A stretch of 5,102 bases of DNA from contig SKWY01000474.1 in NCBI GenBank assembly GCA_007128675.1, positions 1 to 5,102 on the forward strand. The letters run 5' to 3'. The DNA comes from Deltaproteobacteria bacterium (lineage in GTDB: Bacteria > Myxococcota > Myxococcia > SLRQ01). Made by a program: the position numbers and the translations under genes. Positions 1-5,102 of this stretch are shown here, piece after piece. Position 1 is the stretch's first letter. Every line of letters starts with the position of its first letter. The notes beneath the pieces were generated by a model, which made no database searches, had not been told where the DNA came from, and saw only the letters and a list, made by a program, of their open reading frames with translations.

Positions 1-1257
1 CTCGAGGAGGCGGGTGTGGCGCGGATCGAAGAGGCGCGTCTTCAGCGGGGGAAGCTCGAAGATGTGATGCAGCGAGGGCGCGTCGCCGGACCCCGCCGCG
101 AGCCTCTCTATGTCGGCGCCGGCCGGCCGGGCTCCCTCGTAGACCATGCGAAAGAGAAGCTCGAGGCTCTCGTGTATGTAGGTCCCCTCACGCGCCTCCT
201 CGGTGAGAAGCGGCATCTCTTCCAGGTCGCGCAGGCGCTCGAGGCTGTAGCCCTTGAGGTAAGCCGCGGCCCCCATGGGGGCGTAGCCCAGCTCGGGTCG
301 CGACTCCAGGTAGAAGAGGAAGAGGAGCCTGTACATGTAGCGAAGGCACTCGCTCGCCAGGCGTTCGGCCATGTCGTCGTCGTAGACCCGCTTGTGCCTT
401 CGGCGCAGCTCGTCGATGGCGCTCCTCCCCAAGAGCTCGATCGATTCGCGGAGGGCGTACTTCAGGTCTTCGGAGACGGCGAAGGCGTGCTTATGGCTAA
501 GATCGTCTAGATCGTCGATGAGAGCGGGACCTTCGCCTGGCGCCAGGCTCTCCTTGTGGAGCAGGCAGGCCGTGGCGTTCAGCGTGTCGGTCTCGCGGCG
601 GCCGAGAATCTCGGCGAGATCGAACCTGAGCAGGCGCTGCTCGATCCACTTGCCTCTCTCGAGCAGGATCAGCTCGGACTCGCCGGCCACGAGGATGAAG
701 CGAGGCGGATCGTCGAGGTCGAAGGCCGCGGTCGCCAGCTCCTCGACGGATCCGGGAGCGGGGCAGGGCGCGTCGAGATGCTCCGGCACGGCGAGGCCGG
801 CGATCTGCTCTGTTAGAAGCGTGCGCGAGAGCATGTCCTGCTCGCTGACCTGCTCGTCGCTCGTCGTCTCCGCCGTGACGTGCCCGCCCGTCGTCTGGAG
901 CCACCAGATGAGCGGGCTTCCGTCGGTGCGGCGCACCTCGCAAACGAGGGGCACCAGCCCGGCCGGTAGCTCTCCAAGCGTGGGCTTCGCCTCGTAGCCG
1001 AGGATGTGGAGAAGGTGGGCGAGAAGCTCCCGGTGGATGGTGACGCGCTCGGCCGGCCGCTTCTCCTTCTCAAGCCGCTCCTGGTCGCGAAAGAATCGCC
1101 GCTGCAACGAGCCCAGCGCCTGAGACGGCGTCTGCTCGGCTCCGCCGGCCCGCCCGCGCTCGACGATCTTCTTCAGATCCCCCGCGAGCTTGGCCGCTAG
1201 GTAGTGCTCCGAGTAGAACTCGTTGACGTTCTCGATTCCGATGAGGGCCGTCGTCAT
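1..1257 (-). CDS. N-terminal 419 residues of a large adenine-specific DNA methyltransferase (Eco57I/PglX-like, probable DISARM DrmMI); cut by the left edge
   Basis: The frame is open without a stop from the ATG at 1257 to base 1 (exactly 419 codons), so the 3' part lies outside the window. The start is set by ATG overlapping the upstream TGA and by a Shine-Dalgarno 6 bases upstream. It begins MTTALIGIENVNEFYSEHY. Visible landmarks: a charged helical segment (about 20-80); an alpha/beta region with CEVRRTDG (106-113) and WWLQT (118-122); a strand-rich stretch with ELILLERGKW (195-204) and LLRFDLAEILGRR (209-221); then a long helix with YMYRLLFLFYLESRPELGY (307-325). That last element is typical of the helical region ahead of the catalytic domain in Eco57I/PglX-type methyltransferases. 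FELPPLKTRLFD follows near residue 400. Motif I (SAM binding) and NPPF/Y are not present; in these large proteins they come later, so their absence is expected. Family members methylate adenine N6. The symbol is withheld because the catalytic half and DISARM core genes are unseen. Confidence 0.78.
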   Translation of the reverse strand, partial: MTTALIGIENVNEFYSEHYLAAKLAGDLKKIVERGRAGGAEQTPSQALGSLQRRFFRDQERLEKEKRPAERVTIHRELLAHLLHILGYEAKPTLGELPAGLVPLVCEVRRTDGSPLIWWLQTTGGHVTAETTSDEQVSEQDMLSRTLLTEQIAGLAVPEHLDAPCPAPGSVEELATAAFDLDDPPRFILVAGESELILLERGKWIEQRLLRFDLAEILGRRETDTLNATACLLHKESLAPGEGPALIDDLDDLSHKHAFAVSEDLKYALRESIELLGRSAIDELRRRHKRVYDDDMAERLASECLRYMYRLLFLFYLESRPELGYAPMGAAAYLKGYSLERLRDLEEMPLLTEEAREGTYIHESLELLFRMVYEGARPAGADIERLAAGSGDAPSLHHIFELPPLKTRLFDPRHTRLLE

Positions 1258-4200
1258 AAGTGGCCTCCCTTGCCGGTGCCGATGAGCGCGGCTACCACCT
1301 GCATGAAGGGCGCGGGCTCCGTCGTCAGGGCGTCCCGGACCCAGCGCTCGAAATCCGCGAAGACTCGCTCGATCCGGCGGCGCTCGAGATGGAGCTTCTC
1401 TTTCGCCGCAGTCGATGTCTTGTCCAGGAAAGCCTTCTCGAGCTGTGATTCATGTCGAGATCGCAGGGTATCGAGACGAGCCTCTTCTTCCTGAAGCCGG
1501 CGCTCGAGTTGGGCTCGTTTGGTTTGGCGGTCGGTCAGGATGCGCTCTCGCACCTTCTCGACAGCCTCGGGGACTAGGGGCTGAAGCGCCTCCACATCTG
1601 GTCTGCATGGATTGGTAAGCGGCTCCTTGCCTAGACGGGTTCTGTCCAATATCGCCTGGAAGGGCTGGAGCTCCTTGTAGTCGCCCTTGTCGAACACGGC
1701 GCCGTACCAGCAGTGGATGACCGGCTGGCCGCGGCGGTTCGGGATCAGCCCCGAAACGATCAGCACGACTCGGTCCTTGGGGAGGTTCCGGACGTTGAGC
1801 ACGGGCGCCGTGTGACGTTCGAAGGCGCCCCTCACACGATCACGCGCCCAGTCCATGACCGGATGCAGCGGCCAGGCGTAGTGAATGCCCGGCCAGGTCG
1901 TCTCCTCGGCCCTGGCTGCTCGAATCGCTTCGTTCATGCGCGTCACATCGTCCGTGAGGATGAGCCGACCGTCGCGAGGGGCGCTCTCCTCGGGTAGCCT
2001 CTCGAAGCGCCGCGCCAGATCATTCGGAGGAACCATCTCTAGGACTTTCGCCTCCTCGTCTCGCCTCGCGTCGATGTGCTCCTCGCGATCGGCGCGAAGG
2101 TGGTCAATCGCGGCTTGGAGAAAATCCAGGCTGCCGTGGAAGAGGCTTGGGGCATCTCTCGGTGCGGTGGGGGAGGGGTCGGGATCGCGAGAAGCCGCCT
2201 CGAGGAGAAGCTCGAAGGGGTCTACCTCGGACAGGCTCTGCTCGAACGCATCGAGATCCTCGTCACGCTCGATGGCCTCCGCGGTGCGCTGCTCCTGCTC
2301 GTCCTCCTCGTAGCTCCCCGAGAGGGCCGAGGGATCGCCGATGTTCTTCATGGCCTCTTCGTCCTTCTTGATGAGGATCTCGAGGTAGCGCATGTCGCCT
2401 CCGATCTTCGACGATCTCGGCTCGATGACCAGGTAGTGGATCTCGGGTCGACGGTGCTGGCCGTAGCGGTCTATTCGGCCGTTTCGTTGCTGGAAGGTCA
2501 TGAGCGACCAGGGGATGTCGAAGTGGATCAGGCGATGGCACAGGAAGTGGAGATTGATGCCCTCGGACGCGACGTCGGTGGCCAACAGCACGCGAACGGG
2601 CGAGCGCTCCCGTCCGAACTCCTCGACGATGCGCTGCTGCTCCACGTCCGGCATGGAGCCGTCCAGAGTCTGAACCTGCTTTTCGGTCAGGCCGAGATCC
2701 TCACGTAGGCAATCGGCGAGGAAGGTCATGGTGGCGATGCGCTCGGTGAAGATGACGAGTCGGTCGTCCTTTCTTCGCGGAGACCAGCCGATGCCGCCCT
2801 TGCCGCCACGAAGAAGGGTCAAGAGAGCCTGGTAGCGCGAGAAGCTCGCTCTGTCGATCGAAGAGAGCGCCGAATCTAGGGCCCGAAGCTGTTCGATGTC
2901 CTCGGTGAAGCGGGAGGAGTCGTCACGTTTCTCGATGCCGGCGAGCCGCTTTCGAATGGTCTCGAGGCAAGCCGCCGGGCTGGAGAAGAGCGCCTTCTCC
3001 AGGACCGTGCGAAACAGGAAGCTCCCGCGGCCCCGTCGATCCAGTCGCTTGAGATCCAGTCTCGCTAGGGCATCGAAGGCGGACTCCTCTGCCGCGGTTG
3101 CCTCGACTCTTTGGGTGTGTATCCTCCGCTCCGGAAAGCTCGCCTGAACCTCTTGCTGGACGTCCTTCTTGAAGCGGCGGATGAACAATCCTCGGATGTC
3201 GTCCTTGGTGTACTCGCGGGGATTTGCGATGGCCGTGGGATCCAGCATGTTCATCAGGCTGGCGAAGCTTTCGGGGCTGCCGTCGTGGGGAGTGGCCGAG
3301 AGCATGAGGAGTCCGTCCGAACTCGTGGCGAGGTGGCGAGAGGCGAGCCTCGCGCGCTGCGAGCGGCTCTTGCCGCGCTCGGCGGCGTTCTGAGCCTCGT
3401 CGATCACTATGACGTCCCAGTCGGCCTTCTCGAGATGGGTGCGGAAAGCGTTGTTCTGCTTCAGAGTGTCGATGGAGATGATGGCCTTGTCGAAGTAGTA
3501 GAAAGGGTTGTGGTGGGCCGGGAGGATGGCGCGGATCCGCTGAAGACCCACCGAGTCGAGGCGAACCAGAGGGATCGAAAAACGCTGCCACAGCTCTTTT
3601 TGGAACTGAGCCAGCATGCTCTTGACCGTCACCACGAGGATCCGTCGGGCGCGCCCACGGCGCATCAGCTCCGCCAGCACGATGCCTGCCTCTAGCGTCT
3701 TACCAAGACCCACCGCGTCGGCTATGAGGATGCGAGGACGTAGCTGGCTCAAGGCCAGACGTGCTGGAGCGAGCTGAAAGTCGAGGACATCCATTGCCGC
3801 CCGGTGTCCCATGCATAGCCCGTCGCCTGGTGGCGGCACGTCGTGGAGCAGGCTCTCGAGATAGACCAGCCCGGCGCGGTGGCGCGGCGATGCGTCATGG
3901 ACCAGGCGTGTCTCGCGGGCGTCCAGAGCCATTATGGAAGGCTCGTAGGCTTCTAGAAACACGGCTTGCTGGTCGCGGACCACCTCGGAGACGCCGGTGA
4001 CCTCATAGACGGCCTGGCCCTGGGAGTCCTTGTCCACTTGGAGGACGCGCCAGACTGCGTCTCGGATGACCACGTGCGCGCCGGGACCGATGGTGGAGCT
4101 CGAGGTCATGGGGGCGGGGCGCCGGTCTACCTTGGAAGAAGGCGCCTCATCGAGTCGCTTCGTCGAGCCTGCCTTGACCGCGTCGGACGTATCGGCCGGG

Positions 4201-4598
4201 CTTCTGCCGGCCACGGCTTGGTCGGGCTCTTTCGGTTGTCCGCGCTGCTTGTTGATCTTCTGCTCGACCATGGAATTCTCGTCATCGAGGCTGAGCTCGC
4301 CTCCTTCCGCGGCGGCGAGTACTCGAGCGATGAATGGTGCCTTGGCTCGACCCGTGGAGTCTAGCTCGAGCGCCCAGGAGATCATCTTCAGCTCGTTGGT
4401 GTCGAGATGCTCCAGCACGGTGGAGAGAGCAGCGCCGCCGGAGCAGAGTAGGGCGTCGATGTGTGCGTCCACTCTGCGCCGATCGGCGACGTCCAGACCA
4501 AGCGCGCTCGTCAGTTCGCGCAGTCGCCCAAAATCGAGGAGCGCGAAGGCGTCTTGAAGTGTTCTTTGTTTGTTGTCGCCGGAGCTAGAAACGACCAT
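1254..4598 (-). CDS. drmD: SNF2/RapA-type superfamily 2 helicase, probable DISARM class 1 helicase DrmD
   Basis: Complete, 1114 residues, with a strong Shine-Dalgarno fixing the ATG. N terminus (1-100): helical, with two similar SAP-like repeats. Residues 103-168 are a low-complexity polar linker. Residues 170-215 look like a small beta domain (GPGAHVVIRDAVWRVLQV), as found ahead of RapA-like ATPases. ATPase core: Walker A ADAVGLGKT (293-301, K300); DEAQ Walker B (400-403); LSATPH (433-438); RLVIFTE (613-619); LDGSM (645-649); LLATDVASEGINL (671-683); QRNGRIDRYGQ (704-714) with both arginines of motif VI. No key residue is missing, so an active ATP-dependent DNA translocase is expected. An acidic segment (763-800) and a charged coiled coil (about 1012-1085) follow. 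DrmD of class 1 DISARM has this size and motif style and sits beside an adenine methyltransferase, as here. Alternatives are DpdE-like or other RapA-type defence helicases. The helicase call is nearly certain; the DISARM label is likely but lacks drmA/B/C. Confidence 0.85.
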   Translation of the reverse strand: MVVSSSGDNKQRTLQDAFALLDFGRLRELTSALGLDVADRRRVDAHIDALLCSGGAALSTVLEHLDTNELKMISWALELDSTGRAKAPFIARVLAAAEGGELSLDDENSMVEQKINKQRGQPKEPDQAVAGRSPADTSDAVKAGSTKRLDEAPSSKVDRRPAPMTSSSTIGPGAHVVIRDAVWRVLQVDKDSQGQAVYEVTGVSEVVRDQQAVFLEAYEPSIMALDARETRLVHDASPRHRAGLVYLESLLHDVPPPGDGLCMGHRAAMDVLDFQLAPARLALSQLRPRILIADAVGLGKTLEAGIVLAELMRRGRARRILVVTVKSMLAQFQKELWQRFSIPLVRLDSVGLQRIRAILPAHHNPFYYFDKAIISIDTLKQNNAFRTHLEKADWDVIVIDEAQNAAERGKSRSQRARLASRHLATSSDGLLMLSATPHDGSPESFASLMNMLDPTAIANPREYTKDDIRGLFIRRFKKDVQQEVQASFPERRIHTQRVEATAAEESAFDALARLDLKRLDRRGRGSFLFRTVLEKALFSSPAACLETIRKRLAGIEKRDDSSRFTEDIEQLRALDSALSSIDRASFSRYQALLTLLRGGKGGIGWSPRRKDDRLVIFTERIATMTFLADCLREDLGLTEKQVQTLDGSMPDVEQQRIVEEFGRERSPVRVLLATDVASEGINLHFLCHRLIHFDIPWSLMTFQQRNGRIDRYGQHRRPEIHYLVIEPRSSKIGGDMRYLEILIKKDEEAMKNIGDPSALSGSYEEDEQEQRTAEAIERDEDLDAFEQSLSEVDPFELLLEAASRDPDPSPTAPRDAPSLFHGSLDFLQAAIDHLRADREEHIDARRDEEAKVLEMVPPNDLARRFERLPEESAPRDGRLILTDDVTRMNEAIRAARAEETTWPGIHYAWPLHPVMDWARDRVRGAFERHTAPVLNVRNLPKDRVVLIVSGLIPNRRGQPVIHCWYGAVFDKGDYKELQPFQAILDRTRLGKEPLTNPCRPDVEALQPLVPEAVEKVRERILTDRQTKRAQLERRLQEEEARLDTLRSRHESQLEKAFLDKTSTAAKEKLHLERRRIERVFADFERWVRDALTTEPAPFMQVVAALIGTGKGGHL
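1264..1270 (-). promoter_or_regulatory. Ribosome binding site of the methyltransferase gene
   Basis: Read on the minus strand this is AGGGAGG, 6 bases before the ATG at 1257-1255. It lies inside the last codons of the helicase gene. Together with the ATGA overlap (TGA of the helicase at 1256-1254, ATG at 1257-1255) it decides the methyltransferase start and suggests translational coupling or reinitiation, so both proteins should come from one mRNA. Confidence 0.8.
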
Positions 4599-4607
4599 TC
4601 GGGCTTT

Positions 4608-4613
4608 CCTCCT
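4608..4613 (-). promoter_or_regulatory. Ribosome binding site of the helicase gene
   Basis: Minus-strand AGGAGG followed by AAA, with 9 bases between it and the ATG at 4598-4596. This perfect anti-16S match supports that ATG as the start, which keeps the N-terminal SAP-like repeats in the protein. Confidence 0.85.
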
Positions 4614-4747
4614 GCCATTGATTCTTCCAGGCTATCGATCGAAGCGTCCAATGGGCGTCTCTGCCGCTGCCGATCCATGTTGCCAAGTCTCACTCTCCGC
4701 TCGAGTATCCACCTTGGTGAGTACACTGCCCGAGGTGTTACGTCCAC

Positions 4748-4954
4748 GGCGTATAGGGCATCTAGAACCCAATGCGTTTTAGAAACTGCGTCGCACGCCC
4801 CACCGCTAGTTCCGCCCCTTGCCTTGCGATCACCGCATCTTGACGGTCTAAAGATCAATTTGGACTGATGCCATTCGCCGGCCGAGGAGCTTTTGGTATG
4901 GTGAGCCAGGTCGTTGTTCGCACCGAAATACCTTCCAAAAATGTCCTATACGCC
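4748..4954. repeat. 10-bp inverted repeat pair in the upstream region
   Basis: GGCGTATAGG at 4748-4757 recurs as its exact reverse complement CCTATACGCC at 4945-4954, with 187 bases between. Each copy contains a TATA-like core pointing into the interval. A rough count of possible 10-mer matches in 500 bases makes one chance hit not very unlikely, so the pair is only a candidate for paired regulator sites or element ends. Confidence 0.2.
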
Positions 4955-4987
4955 AGAGTTTCCGATTCGTCGGATTGCATTGAGTAG
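4898..4987 (+). CDS. Possible 29-residue small ORF, divergent from the operon (doubtful)
   Basis: ATG at 4898 is preceded by GAGGAG (4884-4889) with 8 bases of spacing. The frame runs 29 codons to a TAG at 4985-4987, and a stem-loop starts at the next base. The product begins MVSQVVVRTEIPSKN and then reads VLYARVSDSSDCIE. The VLYARVS string resembles the start of serine recombinases (resolvases), but the match is only about seven residues. The following residues do not continue like a recombinase, and the frame past the stop does not either. It could be a leader peptide, a decayed recombinase start, or chance. The good Shine-Dalgarno and the hairpin right after the stop are the only reasons to list it. 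Confidence 0.15.
   Translation: MVSQVVVRTEIPSKNVLYARVSDSSDCIE
4961..4974. repeat. Short perfect hairpin with a TTCG loop
   Basis: TCCGA (4961-4965), loop TTCG (4966-4969), TCGGA (4970-4974), a perfect 5-bp stem. Read on the plus strand the loop is a UUCG tetraloop, although the closing pair is A-U, not the stabilising C-G. It is short enough to arise by chance; its position 13 bases before the larger stem-loop at 4988 is the main point of note. Confidence 0.3.
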
Positions 4988-5013
4988 CTAGGCCCTCATC
5001 GAGGGGACCCTAG
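4988..5013. repeat. Imperfect inverted repeat (10-bp stem-loop)
   Basis: Left arm CTAGG CCCTC (4988-4997), loop ATC (4998-5000), right arm GAGGG (5001-5005), a 3-base bulge (5006-5008), then CCTAG (5009-5013). An AGCT/AGCT pairing could extend it beyond an AA bulge. It follows directly on the stop of the small plus-strand ORF. No run of T follows on either strand, so an intrinsic terminator is not supported. It could also fold in the operon leader if transcription starts to its right. Confidence 0.45.
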
Positions 5014-5102
5014 AAAGCTGAACATGCCACGGCCGGTCCTTAGCTTATCGCTTTTGTCGCTTTGCCACGGGGTCTCACGAAAGCAAGAGGCAAGACCTGA
5101 CC

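Larger units (their letters stand above)
4599..5102. other. Region without a convincing gene; probable promoter and 5' leader of the helicase-methyltransferase operon
   Basis: About 500 bases upstream of the helicase start hold no long open frame with coding character on either strand. A minus-strand frame that can be opened from a TTG at 4858 runs into the helicase N terminus out of frame and has no family resemblance. G+C is about 55% (about 43% in 4921-4980), lower than the 62-73% of sampled coding rows. The operon promoter should lie here, but I found no -35/-10 pair close enough to consensus with correct spacing to report. TATA-like hexamers around 4752 and 4950 lack a partner. Near the right edge, minus-strand frames are open from the edge for 20 codons (stop at 5042-5040) and for about 35 codons. 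Either could be the tail of an off-window gene, but neither is recognisable. No tRNA, CRISPR repeat or insertion sequence end was seen. Confidence 0.6.

Noticed and set aside
497..1073. Minus-strand frames of 148 and 86 codons inside the methyltransferase region
   Set aside because: They are out of frame with the methyltransferase reading, and their products are arginine-, alanine- and serine-rich with no family resemblance.
16..1200. Several plus-strand open frames opposite the methyltransferase gene (up to about 200 codons)
   Set aside because: They are antisense to a continuous 419-codon frame with recognisable family motifs, overlap one another, and have arginine/serine-rich or low-complexity products typical of high-GC shadow frames.
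2076..3695. Plus-strand frames of about 190-210 codons and a 222-codon minus frame inside the helicase gene
   Set aside because: The helicase frame carries all superfamily 2 motifs through this stretch. The others are shadows without motifs or ribosome binding sites.
4511..4858. 115-codon minus frame from a TTG upstream of the helicase
   Set aside because: The start is weak, it overlaps the helicase N terminus in another frame, the product shows no known features, and the helicase has its own perfect Shine-Dalgarno inside this stretch.
4988..5013. Stem-loop as an intrinsic terminator
   Set aside because: No T-run follows on either strand, and the stem carries a 3-base bulge.
5071..5097. GGTCT / AGACC inverted pair near the right edge as a regulatory hairpin or element end
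   Set aside because: It is only 5 bp with a 17-base loop, expected by chance, and there is no matching partner or target duplication in view.
1..5102. CRISPR array, tRNA, rRNA or complete insertion sequence
   Set aside because: No regularly spaced repeats, cloverleaf-like sequence, rRNA-like stretch or transposase frame was seen on either strand.

Overview
This is a high-GC bacterial window. Rows sampled by eye are about 62-73% G+C inside genes and about 55% in the stretch at the right end. It holds two genes, both on the minus strand and read right to left. They look like the first two genes of a class 1 DISARM (defence island system associated with restriction-modification) anti-phage operon. 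No lineage marker is present. The base composition and strong AGGAGG-type ribosome binding sites would suit Myxococcota-like or other high-GC bacteria, but the taxon cannot be named.

Layout in the direction of transcription. Positions 5102-4599 contain no convincing gene. This stretch is the probable promoter and leader region, with two small hairpins, a 10-bp inverted repeat pair and a doubtful 29-codon ORF on the opposite strand. Positions 4598-1254 encode a complete 1114-residue SNF2/RapA-type helicase (DrmD-like) with every superfamily 2 core motif recognisable. Positions 1257 to beyond 1 encode the first 419 residues of a large protein whose N-terminal architecture matches Eco57I/PglX-type adenine-N6 DNA methyltransferases. 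This second gene is open across its whole visible length, starts in an ATGA overlap with the helicase stop codon, and is cut by the left window edge before any catalytic motif.

In class 1 DISARM, the methyltransferase (DrmMI) marks host DNA, and the helicase DrmD works with the core proteins DrmA, DrmB and DrmC against unmarked incoming DNA. The core genes would lie beyond the left edge. The DISARM assignment therefore rests on the helicase type plus the helicase-methyltransferase pairing, not on a complete locus. The least ordinary points are a probable pair of SAP-like repeats at the helicase N terminus, the translational coupling of the two genes, and the unexplained 500-bp upstream region.
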